From NCBI GenBank assembly GCA_024036415.1, contig JAMWET010005032.1, positions 186,001-250,000 of the forward strand: a stretch of DNA of 64,000 nucleotides, read 5' to 3'. The notes below the pieces were generated by a model that ran no database searches, was not told the origin of the DNA, and was given only the letters and a program-made list of their open reading frames with translations. Positions within the stretch are counted from its first letter, which is position 1; the number at the start of each line of letters is the position of its first letter. Source of the stretch: Prochilodus magdalenae (lineage: Eukaryota > Chordata > Actinopteri > Characiformes > Prochilodontidae). The position numbers were made by a program, and so were the translations under genes. Positions 42,901 through 60,757 of this stretch are shown one piece after another.

Positions 42901-45900
42901 GGTTAGACACTGATGTTGGATGAGAAATTCTCCCTCACCAAACTCGCTCCTGCATGGCTTTTAAGGACCTTGCTATGTGCACCAGTGCGCGGTCATGTTG
43001 GAACAGGAAGGGGCCATCACTAAATAGTTCCCACAAAGTATGAAATTGTTTAAACTTTCTTGGTATGTTGAAGTATTAGGAGTACCTTTCACCGGCCGAG
43101 CCCAACTGCTAAAAACCAACACCACACTATGATGCACCCTCCAGTAAACTTTACACTTGGCACAATGCAGTCAAATAAGTAACATTCTCCTGGCAAGACT
43201 CGTTCATTGGACTGACAGGGGGAGAAGCGTGAATCATCACTCCAGAGAATGCGTCTCCACTGCTCTAGAGTCCAGGATGGGGTGCTTTACAACACTGCAT
43301 ATGATGCTTTGCATTGCACGTTGTGACGCAAGGCTTGGATGCAGCTGCTTGGCCAAGGAAACCCATCCATAAAGCTCTCTACACACTTTTCTTGTGCTAA
43401 TGCTAAGGCCACATAAGTTTGGAGCTTGGTTGCCAACCTCTGCGCACTATGCTCCTCGGCATCCGCTGACCACGCCCTGTCATTTTACGTGGCCTACCAA
43501 TTTGTGGCTCAGTTGCTGTTATTCTGTCATCTGGATAGTAAATACTTTTGGCAATATAGTGCATCATGATACATCGACACTGTGATTATACTGTGATACT
43601 GTATATTTTAATCTAATGTTAAACAGTCATAGTATACAAAAACAAGCCACCATTTGCATAGATTTACAAATGCTAATATTAGCATTAGTTTTTCCTTTTG
43701 CTACTTGTTTAGTCTAATAGCTACAAATATGTCTAAAATGTCTAATGGCTGAAGATGGAATGGCTTGGCTTTCTAGAAGTTCAGGGATTAAAACACAAAA
43801 TAAACGATTGTCAGTCGTGAATATTTGCAGGCAAACTACTCATTAAGAGAAGTAATACAGGTACGCAAATCATAAGAATATTGCAGGATCTGAGTGAATT
43901 AATATTGTCTTATATCTCTACTACAACGATAGTGATTTTGTACTAAAGACTGACCATAGGGCAATCTGACATTATCGTTACAAATCCAGTATTTATTAAA
44001 CATTTGCAAACAACATGCTTAATTGCAAAAAAACAGATGTTACTATTAGGAGCCAATAAACAACAGTCAGTGATGTCCCACAGTCAAAGCTGCAGAGTAA
44101 CTAACTGGATATTAACCCACTGCACTCCTGTTTCTCATTATTAACTTAGAAGAAAAACATACAAAATGTATGGAGCCTCTGCAATGTGACATATCACGAT
44201 TTTATAGGGAAAAAAGGGTGGTGGGCACCAGATACCATAAGTGACCATTTATATTAACTTGCTGGTCCTTTCTGCCCATCCCAGCTTGTTAGCACTTCAA
44301 ACACTGTGGTACAGAATGTGCATTGTGCAAGTTTACATTTTCACCACAGTGCTCACCCCCATGCTGTAAACGTAAATATATCAGAACAGATATTGTTTCT
44401 TACCAAGTCTGCGCTCAATCAGGACTGAGACGGTCTTTTGGGGTTCGGAGCATTTAAAGTCCACTGTGACATTTTTACTGGGCTCAATTTTCAGTGTGGC
44501 AACGCAGTCTGTGTTACCCTGGTCTTTAAGCTCACAGATACTACACTGGTCCAGGGGAAGGGAAGTGGACAGAGTCACCGCAGAAACTTCATCAGGTTGG
44601 ACAAGGTACTGAAGACATTCTGGACAGGCAGAGCATAAAAGGATGGCATTAGATCAGTTCCAAGATGTACAGCTGAAAACAATCCAATAGAAGCAAAACA
44701 GGTCAGCTTACTTAGAGAGGCAGGTAGAGAAAGTCAAAAGGCGGCCAGCATTCCCTGATATCAATGATATCTGTGTTGAGTAGACTGGCAAGACAGCTCC
44801 CTGATTCTTTAGAAAATAAGCTGATTACAATCAGACTCCATTTGCCGTAATGTGTCAAAAGCGAGTATGCACGTTACACAAGGTACAGTATACACATTGG
44901 CACACAAGGCCAAACATTTAAGCTTCAAAACAGTCAGCACCCATCAACAACTCCCTCCAGGACTCCTCCTGCCTCCCAGGTCTACCATAATTATCATTAC
45001 ACACCTGATCTTACACTTTTAAATTAAAAAAAAAATTGCAGGGTTATAATAAATCCACCACCAACAAGAAATATACTTTTTACTGACACTTTATAGCATA
45101 ACTGTTGATAATTTTTTTTGGCACATACAATATATATTAGTACTAGTCTGGCGATAGCATGTTAGCTCACAATTATCATGCTTGTTTGTGATTGACATGT
45201 TAGCACGGGCCTACTGTGTTTGCTCTGGGCATGTTGTCTTGTGACTCCAGTGGCATGTTCACTAATCTACTAATCACTAATCTGGAACTAGAAAAAACGG
45301 CTGTATAGAAACGGCTGTGCTGTTAACCTGAGATGATATTTCCTAGCTCATGTGAACATTCATTTACAGAGTGGGCAGTTTAATTTAAAGTAAAACACAT
45401 TTATTCTAGACAAGGTAGTCATTGCTGGAGTTCTGTAACTGCTCGCAATGGAACAACTTCCAAAGTGGAAGATCATATCTAAGGGATCTGTTGGAAATCA
45501 TGATTGCTGTGTAGATTGTCAGGTTTGTTGTGGACAAAAAACAACAATCAAAGAATTACATCATAGCTGAATATTACTTTTCCTTATGCTTCAGGTATCA
45601 GGAAGAAAACAGATATTGACTTATGTCAAATTTTAGGAATGTGACAAGTGAAATATATTTAAATCCGTGTTATCATTTGCACAGTCTTTTACTGCACAGT
45701 TACTGTATGTAGTGTACATGAATTTATTTTTTTAATCTGCATACTTATATATATACACACATATTTACACTTGAAACATCTGTATTTTTTTTTACCACTC
45801 CACTGTCCATAATTGTACATACTGTAACCTTGGCATTGCTTGACAAGGTTACTTTCCTGTGCTTTCAAATGTAAGTACTGTAATATAGGATTTTGCAGGA

Positions 45901-48900
45901 TTTTTGAGTTACAGTTAGTGACTTTAGATTTGATTTTTCAAAGTGAAGTACAAACCTATTTAATCTATTGCATCTGGTTATTTTGCATTTTGTTATGATA
46001 TGAAGTATTATAATTAACTCTCAATTTTTTAGCCACTTTCAGAGATTCATTTAAAATAGACCAAAACATTTCTTTTTGTGAGTATTTGCTTTTGTGCATT
46101 AATCATTTTATACTTTGAATTGTGAATCACAATAAACAGTTTGACTTCATTCTAAACGTTTCCACATTCACTTCGCAATTCATAACACGAGACAGGCCCT
46201 TTTGTTATTTGTGGGGCCCTACAGAACAGGTGTAGAGAGCTTATAGGGCTGAAGAGCTCCCAGTCCTAGTTAGGCAGTAGTCTCCTTTTGTCTCTGCATT
46301 TATGATTAGGCCTGTAAAGGGAGTCTCATCTGTTTATTTAGGTCAATTAACTGAGAGGTAACTGGAACTGCAATCAGTGGCATACAGCATGTAGAACAGA
46401 AACAGGCCTGTGGTGCAACCAAGCTGTTTGACATGCATGGGGGCTCATGTAAACATACCATTATCAGGAAGTTGTGGATCCATTCATTCATAAACAGATT
46501 TACTTACATTCGTCAAAGCTTGCTTATTAGTTATTCAGCAGCTGTCCAAATGCAGAACTACAAATATGTGGCTTTCAGTTTTAGCAGGAACAAAACATAT
46601 CGTATCATCCTTTGATCTCCTCTCCCAATATGCAAATTCTATGTAAAAAGCAATGGCAGTATTCAGGAAAGTACAGTTACACACTGGTCATACCATCTGA
46701 CCCAAGTATCATATTCTAAAACCTAGCATTAAACTTACAAAACCGGATTCCAAAAAAGTTGGGACACTAAACAAATTGTGAATAAAAACTGAATGCAATG
46801 ATGTGGAGGTGCCAACATCTAATATTTTATTCAGAATAGAACACAAATCACAGATCAAAAGTTTAAACTGAGAGAATGTATCATTTTAAGGGAAAAATAT
46901 GTTGTTTCAAAATTCATGGCGTCAACAAATCCCAAAAAAGTTGGGACAAGGCCATTTTTACTACTGTGTGGCATCCCCCCTTCTTCTTACAACACTCAAC
47001 AGACGTCTGGGGACAGAGGAGACCAGTTTCTCAAGTTTAGAAATAGGAATGCTCTCCCATTCATGTCTAATACAGGCCTCTAACTGTTCATTCGTCTTGG
47101 GCCTTCTTTGTCGCACCTTCCTCTTTATGATGCGCCAAATGTTCTCTATAGGTGAAAGATCTGGACTGCAGGCTGGCCATTTCAGTACCAGATCCTTCTC
47201 CTACGTAGCCATGATGTTGTGATTGCTGCAGAATGTGGTCTGGCATTATCTTGTTGAAAAATGCAGGGTCTTCCCTGAAAGAGATGACGTCTAGATGGGA
47301 GCATATGTTGTTCTAGAACCTGAACATAGTTCTCTCTGCATTAATGGTGTGCCCTTTCCAGACATGCAAGCTGCCCCATGCCACAAGCACTCAAGCAACC
47401 CCATACCAATCAGTGATGCAGGCTTCTGAACGGAGCGTTGATAGCAACTTGGGTTTATCCTTGTCCTCTCTTGGTCCAGGATGACATGGGCGTCCCCAGT
47501 GTTCCATAAAGAACTTTCAAATCGGTGACTCATCTGACCACAGAACAGTCTTCCATTTTGCCACACTCCATTTTAAAAGACCCCTGGCCCAGTGCAAACG
47601 TCTGAGCTTGTGGAGCTTGCTTAGAAATGACTTCCTTTTTGCACTTTGTAGAGCCTCAGCTGTGCAACGGCGGATGGCACGGTGGATTGTGTTCACTGAC
47701 AATGCTTTCAGGAAGTATTCCTGAGCCCATTCTGTTATTTCCTTGAACAGTTGGCATCCACGTGTTTGAGGTGCAGTGACGTTTAAGGGACCACGGGAGA
47801 GATCACGAGCATCCAGTAAGTTTTACGGCCTTGACCCTTACGCACAGCGATTGTTCAGTTGTTCAGATGCACAGTTGAGGATGAATAAACTAAAAGTCAG
47901 CTTGGAGCTTTTACGGGATGATGGGTAACACCATCTCGGGTATTGTTGCTTCATTCCTTATCTTTCTCCTGCAACAATTGGCCTGGAGATTTGAGTGATC
48001 CTCCTTACCATTCCTTTGGCTTCAGAGAGACACTGACACTCTGAGAAGCTCTTTTTATACCCAATCATGTTGTCAATTGACCTAATTAGTGTTAATTGGT
48101 CTTCCAGCTGTTCGTTATATGCTCAATTTCCTTTTTCCATCCACTTATTGCTATTTGTTCCAACTTTTTTGGGATTTGTTGACGCCATGAAATTTTTAAA
48201 TAACATATTTTTCTCTTAAAATGATACATTCTCTCAGTTTAAACTTTTGATCTGTGATTTGTGTTCTATTCTGAATAAAATATTAGATGTTGGACATTTT
48301 TTTTTGCAAACAGCATTCGTCCAACCAATAGCCTAAGCCTTTTCCATGCATGGGAGTCAAATAATTACAATAAAATATAATATTCTGAAACTTCAAGACA
48401 TTTTTACCATATGTGATATCCGTAGGGCCACACTGGAATACATTTTATTAATAGTAAACAGTTTTGTTCAATGGTTTACAAATTGCACTACACTAAATGC
48501 AATTAAACATGGCTAATAATGCTCACTTTGTAATGAAGCATTGTTACACATGGGATCAGTTCATACAAAAAAGGTATGAGATTTAAGATATAAGCAGCAT
48601 AATGAGAAGTAGTGTTATGTGAAGTGATATGAGATATGAGCAGTGATATGAGCTAAACTTGTATCTCCAAAAAGGCAACTTTACAAGTGAAGGAAAATAA
48701 ACATTTGTAACTTTGAACCGAAATGAATAAAGCCACACTTCTCCATACCGTTCCACACCATTTCTGTTGGTCCACTCACAATGAAAGTTTAACACAATGT
48801 AAATAGCAGCTGGCATTTTCAGATGATGTAAATATGTTAAAATGGACAGCTAGAAATCCTGATCAGACACAAATTGCACAAGCAACTGTTTTTGGGTTTA

Positions 48901-51900
48901 ATGGAGTAAACAAATGTACTAAACAAGTGGTTCCACTGTGGTAGACATCATCTAAGCGGTAGCTTGTATGACACTGGGGGACTCACACAGTTTCCAGCAC
49001 ATGGCAAGCTAACACTCTAATGGTTTAGTATTGTACATAAAAGTATTAATTTTTTATACCATTAAATTATAACACGTTGTATTGGAGAAGAAAGTGTTTC
49101 ACTCTGGCCTCTTCCAAACACTGTGCGACAGTAGGTTATTGTTGGGTATGCTGATATGTGCATGTGTGAAATTAATTTTCTTCCTCTTGTTAAGTATAAT
49201 GTAGTTTTCACCGGAGTTTTCCTTTCACAGATGTGATTTTAGTATGTTATCTGTTTACGGCTGCTGTGCTGCTGTGTTTGCAGCTGCGGTGAGATAAAGT
49301 ATCTGTGGGTCGGAACAGTGAAAATGTTGTTACTCAATGTTTTCTTCACAATCATAGACTCATGTGCCCACATAGATGCTGCAGCCTTTACAAACCACAG
49401 ATCTAAAAAGTTCAGTCATTTGCCTGAGAGTTAAATCTACACTACAGCAGTACAGAAACATCACCATCATTATGAAGGTATCCTTACAAGTCGCCACTTG
49501 ATATATTGATTGCATAATGCCGCCAGTGTAGAAATCATGCAAGCATACGGTCTAGGAAATGCCACAAATTCTGATGAAACCAAACATGTAAGATTGTTGA
49601 CTGTGTTATATTCTCAACACCATAAGTCAAACTTTAAATCTTCAAAAGGGATTTTTCAGAGAGATTGAGCCTAGATAAAGATTATTCTCTGTACTGATTA
49701 AATATTGGTTAATCATGTCACTGTACACACTTGTATGCAAAATACTTGTTCTTTTAAATCATGCTTGGTTTGTCGTTTGTCATCCAACATACACCTAATC
49801 AAATCTTTAAAAAGATGCAAAAGCATGTATCATAGACTGTTTCCTTCTGTTTTTCTAAAAAAACATATATTTGATGTTCTATATAAACTAAACAGTTCAC
49901 TCCACGGTACAAATGATGCATTTCACAGAAGTTCAACTGAAAAAGCATCTTTTGAACTGATTGATTTCAGTGTTATACTCTCACAAAAGCCATTTACACA
50001 TGTCAGTTTACCACAATGGCCCATTATTGCTATAGGGAATAAGAAGTTATATGAAGCATCTCTCCCCAGACAGCTCAACTGAAAACAAATACAGTATGGG
50101 TCAGCCAATCAGAACAGAGGCCAATAAACATATATCATACATATCATATATAATAAAAACAGGCTGTTTGGAGTTTAAAAGACGGTCATGTAAAAATGAA
50201 CCACGGTGTGTTCTGGTACAAAACCCCAGGACAAAGTGATTATGGGACCTCATGAAAATAAATAAAGTAACAAATGACTGGAAACAAAAAGTGACTGCAT
50301 GAGAACTGGCAAACTGTAATAAGACTGGTCCTTGTTTGCAGTGGCTTAACTTATAAAGGGACCAACAAAAGGCTCTTTGCTTTTCCACCATATTTGCATT
50401 TGCAGAGCCAAAAACCTTTAGACATCATTATCACACATGCAAATCTCAAAATCAGCAAGTATGCCTACACAAGCGATGCTGAATGGCACAAGATAAATTT
50501 CTACTGTTGTCTTGAAGGGTGAGACTTTATAACTTCTGAAGTATTCAGTCTTCTCTTATACATGTAGAGACTTGAGCCCGAGCAGAGAGAACTGTGCCTT
50601 GCACGTGAAGACTCCAACAGTGCAAATATTACCACATTTACCAATCCATTAGCAGGAGCCATATCTGGGTGAACCCAATATCACAACCAGTGGCTGGGTG
50701 GGGACATTGCAATGGACCAGTCACCTGAGATTTTACAGGACCAACTCACACTGCGTTCAAAACGATTAGCTTGTTTACTTATTCAGTATTAGCCACACAG
50801 CATTTACTGCTGTGTGCTATACAGTGAACAAACAGGAAACTGACCATAGAACAACCAACTGATCTATCACTGAGCATTCAAACACTACTCTAACAGTGAA
50901 TCATGTCAAATCTATATTTGATTCATTACTACCCTGCTGAAAAACAGTGCAGGCTAGACAAGGGTGGTCTCACACTGATCTTGTGCTAGCTTAGCTGGTC
51001 ACCCAGCATGGAAACTCTCATTTTCAAATAACTCTGGGACAGGTCAATGGATCCATTCATCTTTACATTTAACACATTGTAATGGCCAGCTTGCATTTTT
51101 TTCAGTTTGTGAAAAAAAAGACAAACAGGAAAATGAAGGTTTTCTCCTGTCAGCAACAGGTGTTGGTGTAGCTGGTGAGCAGGGGGTATTCACAAAAAAA
51201 AAAATCTCATTTTAGCCATATAGACCCAAAGTCCAACTTATTCAGTGGGAAAAGATCAACTCCTATTAGACAGTCCTCAACATTAGGTTTAAGCTATCTG
51301 GCTAACTTAATCCTGCAGATATGATGACCTCTGCTGAGCACTGTTTAAACCCATTCATCATTAGCAAATGTGGTTTTAAACAAACCCTACAACGCCATCA
51401 ACTTGTAAGCGTTTAATGGCCAAACACTGTGTGACAGAACCTAACGTTTACTTAACACGTTCAAAAGGAAACCTGTATGTCCAATCAGTGCTGACATTAG
51501 CTTGAAGGAGCTTTAGAAGACTGCCACGATGACTGGTAAATGCCTCTGAGCAGGTTTTAATCAGAACAGTAACAGATTGTTGGTTAATGATTGATGTTGT
51601 GCCATCCTCATTTCTCTCTATAAACAATCCTCATTTTAATAATAGGTCAAAAAATGGGGTGTCCAAATCCACCTTGGGTGAAAGGGAGTGGTGGTTGGGG
51701 AGTGGTATAAACAAAGACAGGGGCATTTATTAGAAAATGATCACCAATATAAATTATATATTATTAGCAACACATAACAAAAAAACAAACAAACAAACAA
51801 AACAAAAAAAAAAAACCACACATTTTAATTTAAATAAAATACATTGTTTTTGTGCAATGAGTAGAACACAACTAAATCCCAAAAGGTCACGTGTTTTCAC

Positions 51901-52117
51901 ACCTTTCCACATGGTGGGTTCTCTTTGAAAATCATGAGAAGAAAAAAGAAAAAAAAAGAAGAAAAAAAAGATGATGAAGAAGACGATTAAAAAAAACAGG
52001 GAGGTTAGAAAAGTTCTCAAGCATGCCCTGATTGACGACCAAGCTTTCGTCAGGGGTCGACTCACCTGAAGTTTTGGGAATCAACACCAGGAGCAGTCCT
52101 ACGAGCAGGGAACCCAT
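33973..52117 (-). CDS. cdcp1: CUB domain-containing protein 1 (transmembrane Src substrate)
   Basis: Role (family knowledge): cell-surface glycoprotein whose short cytoplasmic tail is phosphorylated by Src-family kinases and recruits PKC-delta, affecting adhesion and migration. Exons, minus strand: 52117-52066 (signal peptide, GSLLVGLLLVLI), 44619-44404, 42516-42160, 41653-41441, 39958-39614, 38731-38372, 38169-37972, 36453-36079, 35983-35630, 35449-35362 (membrane segment, IILAVVGALLAVMIIILAVV) and 34522-33973 (tail, stop TAG). Every junction is GT-AG and in frame: about 1035 aa, against 836 for human. Exons 2, 4 and 7 encode one cysteine-rich module type; exons 3, 5, 6, 8 and 9 are CUB-like (for example FNRKFVWELRAP and FNRTFIWDLKV). 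After the membrane come KKKR and the tyrosine motifs IYIP (Y865), VYASI (Y890), MVYGHL (Y899), TYRTF (Y924) and VYRPF (Y953). Intron 1 is 7.4 kb. A spliced upstream ATG at 52286 may add nine residues. Confidence 0.95.
38836..39172. mobile_element. Composite DNA-transposon remnant
   Basis: The left part starts ACAGTCGAGTCACATTATTA, the end of one teleost DNA-element type. The right part (from about 39045) carries TTATACACCTGTGACCACGG and ends ATACTTTTGGCAGTATAGTG, the end of a second type (the same end as the element at 42704-43561). It sits in the cdcp1 intron between exons 5 and 6. No transposase is readable. Confidence 0.55.
39277..39380. mobile_element. Short inverted-repeat MITE
   Basis: CACTGGTTCTCAAAGTGGTC at the left and ACTAGTTTGAGAACAAT at the right form imperfect inverted repeats around about 65 bp. 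The ends resemble those of the element at 13439-13574. It lies in the cdcp1 intron between exons 5 and 6. Confidence 0.55.
42704..43561 (-). mobile_element. Internally decayed Tc1-like transposon
   Basis: Terminal inverted repeats CACTATATTGCCTAAAGTAT (left) and ATACTTTTGGCAATATAGTG (right) are nearly perfect. The minus strand still shows transposase text, for example FQHDRALVHIARSLK around 42958-43003 (the second catalytic-Asp region). The frame is broken by stops and deletions. It lies in cdcp1 intron 2 (between exons 2 and 3). Confidence 0.85.
46739..48294 (-). mobile_element. Tc1/mariner-type transposon with long inverted repeats
   Basis: Inverted repeats of about 135 bp: 46814-46948 on the left pairs closely with 48158-48294 on the right, including CCCAAAAAAGTTGGGAC and its complement. 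The left end has a further outer stretch beginning TTCCAAAAAAGTTGGGACAC; the right outer end is missing. The minus strand carries transposase segments: a helix-turn-helix part with RRLHWARGLLKW and TVLWSDESP (47517-47702), and a further part with CYQRSVQKPASL (47291-47566). Between them and beyond, frameshifts and stops break the gene. It lies in cdcp1 intron 1. Confidence 0.88.
51930..51990. repeat. Purine-rich low-complexity tract
   Basis: A run of GAAAAAAA/GAAGAA-type sequence on the plus strand (polypyrimidine on the coding strand of cdcp1), near the 3' side of the cdcp1 exon 1 donor at 52065. Simple low-complexity sequence. Confidence 0.7.
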
Positions 52118-52277
52118 TTTCTTCACTCCACCGTCCTGAAACCCACCACAAAAGAAAGAAGCCCCGGTTTGGGTCAAGCCTTTGCGCCCTGCATGCTGCT
52201 AAACCACCGCGTTAGTTAGGGTAACCTGTGTTGGGTTTTTGCACCGAGTCGTAGAGCAACTTCCTGCTTCATCTTAC

Positions 52278-52286
52278 CTGTTTCAT
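52278..52286 (-). other. cdcp1: Possible alternative cdcp1 first coding exon
   Basis: Reading down, ATGAAACAG (52286-52278) is followed by a GTAAG donor, and an acceptor (TTTCAG) precedes 52135. Splicing this 142-bp intron gives MKQDGGVKK in frame with the ATG at 52117. The upstream ATG has a poor Kozak context (T at -3). The 52117 ATG has a strong one (A at -3, G at +4), so the downstream start is preferred. Confidence 0.45.
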
Positions 52287-52289
52287 GTA

Positions 52290-55200
52290 CTGGGCGTGGC
52301 TGTCTGAGAGCTGCCTGTCCGAACTTGACTCCGATAGGCGGATGGAAGCTGTTCAAACGTATGAACTTCGGCTGTGGAAGAATGTGCCGTAGAGAAATCC
52401 TGAGTGCCGCGCACTAAGCCGCCCGTGTCTACACAACAAAGCAGAGGCACGTTTTCCTCAGGAACTAACCCTAAATCTAAACTGAGAGTGAATGTACCTG
52501 TCGGACAGGTTTAAGGTGGCCTAGTCCGCCCTCATGATAAGCTGAAGAGGACACGGGCTACTCAGATGTCTGATTACTGTCTGTTAACTGTCCATAATGA
52601 AGTGGTGACTAGTCCTCGGTCTTCACACGCCCCATGACGAGACCGTTCCTAAACTGTAGAGAGCTCACAAAGCCGCAGGGGTCTGTGTTTAACACGGAGC
52701 AGCTTTATTCAGCCACACCAAAGGAGCACAAAACTTACCCGACAGGTACTGCAGCTCACAAACCGCCTCACCCGCCCACAGCGTGTTTACACAGCGAGAA
52801 CAGCCAGAGAAGCGGATTAAATCCCCCCAATACGAAACATATATAAAACCGAATAAAACACCGTTTACAGGTTAAAACGCTTTATTTCACCAACACGTTT
52901 AACCGACCATTGGCAGTTTAGTTCATTATGCTGTGTGTGTAGTTACAAGTCTTGGACACAAGAGGGCGTCAGCACAGCGTCACGAACTGCTAAAGCCAAG
53001 GATAAGCCTGATTAAAGTCCTTTCCCGAGTTAGTCCGTGACGAAACGAGGCAGTGCGGAAGTTGTAAAATTCCCTTTTATTTTATTTTATTTTACTATAG
53101 CTCATGTTTAAGTTTTAAGTAGGAAAGGTGAACACATAGTATCTCGCACAAAAGCGCCAAAGAGTAAAATCGCCTTTTGCCCATTAAAAAAATATTTATT
53201 TATGGGTTTAAACATTAAGATAGACGTAAGGGCATTACACGACACGAGAAGGGGGGCGTGGGGAAATAAAATATAATAAACTCATTCTAACATAATTCTG
53301 TTTGTGGCAATGTAATATATTATATCTTTTTAAATTTTATATTATCCGTCCTTTCAGATGAATGCATTACTCATTACAGCAGATACATTAACATCAATGT
53401 ACTACAAAAAAATGCACTCTAATATGTCTGCAATTTAGGACATGCACAGACAGTGGGTTAAGCTACCAGTGTACATTTTTGCGTTTAGGACACAGAGAAG
53501 TGGCACCGGCTATGAATTTGGATAGGCGAAGAGGGATATGTATACTCGATGCAATATTTTCAATTATAAAACTTTTGCCCAATTACATATTGTAATTTTC
53601 TTTGTAGTGTTCCAAATATTTCTCCACAAATCCTCTGTGATTTCAGCCACAACTTCCTTCTCCCAGGTTCCTCTCAGATCCTTCAGTACTAACACAGGAG
53701 TAAGATTGCAGGGTGGCATAGAGAGCTCTAATTGACATGATCCCTGGAGCAAGATACATCTGTTTCTCAATGAGTGAGGCAGTACAGTTAGTCAGTAGGG
53801 TAGTTTTTTTCCATATAAAGTCCTGCACTTGAAAATATTCCTTTAATTGTAACATTTTTAATTAGGCGTCTGTGTTTGTTTCAAATAAAAGAGCTAAACC
53901 AGCTTTTCAACTGTTTTATATGTGAACATAACAGAATATCATTTAAATCGAGTAGAGCAAAAGTCTTTAAAACAAAAGTGCAGCCTAGTGTTCCAATTAT
54001 TTTACTAATCAAATTATTCTGATGATCAATCTAAGGATCATTTTCAAATAGTTTTCAAAGAAATATGAAGGGATGTTTTCACACATCTTCGCTGTTGGCT
54101 GCATTTTCTCCTTCTCATGGTTCAGGTAATCCTAAACACATCCAGTGATGCTGTGGTCTCGACTCAGGGGTGACTGGTACTATCTATTTATGCCTAAAGC
54201 CAGTGGGTTACACTGTGTTCTCCCCGCAAACAGAGTTCCAAGCTGACATTATGTTTGTATCAAAGAGTCTTTCACACATGCACCCCTCACGTCACAGCTG
54301 TCCTACAGGTTTCTTTCTCATGTGTGTCTAAACGGCTAAAGGACATATATTTTCTGAGGAGATTAGATGTGATAAATCACTTGCTTACTAGAAGAGGAAG
54401 AACATCAAAAATAAATAATAAACTCCAGAAGTTTCCAAAACCGAATAATAAAAGCTTTAAAAAGTTATAGAGAAAATGGGACTCCTAACAACAGTGCAAG
54501 ACCTGGTAGATCACCAAAACTGTCACCATCGCGTAAACAGCACACAGATTTTATATTTGAGAGTAAATTATGCTCCACTCCTTTTACTGTGAGAATGCTG
54601 TTTTTCTGAATTTGATAGATTAAAGGAGGGGCTCTTTATGCTGTCCTCATTTGTATCACACATTGTTCATTTTATCAGCTACACATATAAGTGTATAAAA
54701 TATACCATATGGATCCCCCTCACAGGCCCACAGAGCAGCTATTATTTATACCCTCATCGTCAAAGAAAAAAGGACTCTTCAGAATAGCATTGTATTCTGA
54801 CACCTCCTTCTGGATGCGACTATTCTTCTGATCATGGGTGTGTTATGTTAGTATGGTATGACTGGATCGCTCACAGCAGTGTGTACCTAAATGTTAACTA
54901 GTAAAATAACCAGTTTTATAAAAAATAAATAAATAAATGCACACTTTCTTTAATAGGTTACAAACACATCTGCTCTAATGGTTCCAGTCACAGCATGGTA
55001 CCAGTGTCATATGTGGAAGAAGCGTCTACAGAGACACTACACTGTTTGTGTTCTATAGACTGCTGATGTTAATAACATGTTTAACCATTCATCACTCACA
55101 GATTTTGAAACAAGCTTGCTTATTGGCTCGCTGACAGTTCTAGAGTCATTTTAGATCTTTTTAAATATGAAATGTGTACTTCAGGTTGTGTAGTAGTACT

Positions 55201-55621
55201 GAAACAAGCCAGGCTGTACCATAAAAGTACATCAATTCGATACCTGGGCCTTAATCATCTGGCACATGAGGAACTAAAACTGCCAATTCATTGAGAATGA
55301 TCATAAATAATTAGATCCAAATAAATAATGAATTTTACTTGATTAATTGTGAAAGCTCTAATCAGACTGAACTGGTATACATGTGCTCCAATAATGGACA
55401 CATGCAGCTGCCACATGCCAGCTGTCTTCATGAATTCGTAATACATAAATGCAGAGCTCTATGAAACTGCAATTTAATCTCCTCTCCAACCCCACCCTAC
55501 TACTCACAACCCACTACTCACAACCCATTCAGCCCAGGCTCTCCTGTTACAGAGATGTAGCTGTTGATGTGTGTCCTGCTAAATTTGACACACTGAAGAG
55601 AGTGACAGGACAGCGCTAGGA
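52290..55621. other. Region between cdcp1 and the LIM gene
   Basis: It holds the cdcp1 5' UTR and promoter side (52.3-53.0 kb is the most GC-rich part), then AT-rich sequence. No exon for TMEM158, LARS2 or a LIMD1-type proline/serine-rich pre-LIM region can be seen; the longest open frames are under 75 codons and unlike these families. Confidence 0.5.

Positions 55622-60757
<5,136 letters not shown>

Noticed and set aside
43157..43585. Plus-strand open frames within the Tc1 element
   Set aside because: The transposase of this element is encoded on the minus strand; these frames are its antisense.
54830..55065. Possible dispersed repeat with imperfectly paired ends
   Set aside because: I could not define inverted ends, a duplication or a matching copy within the window.
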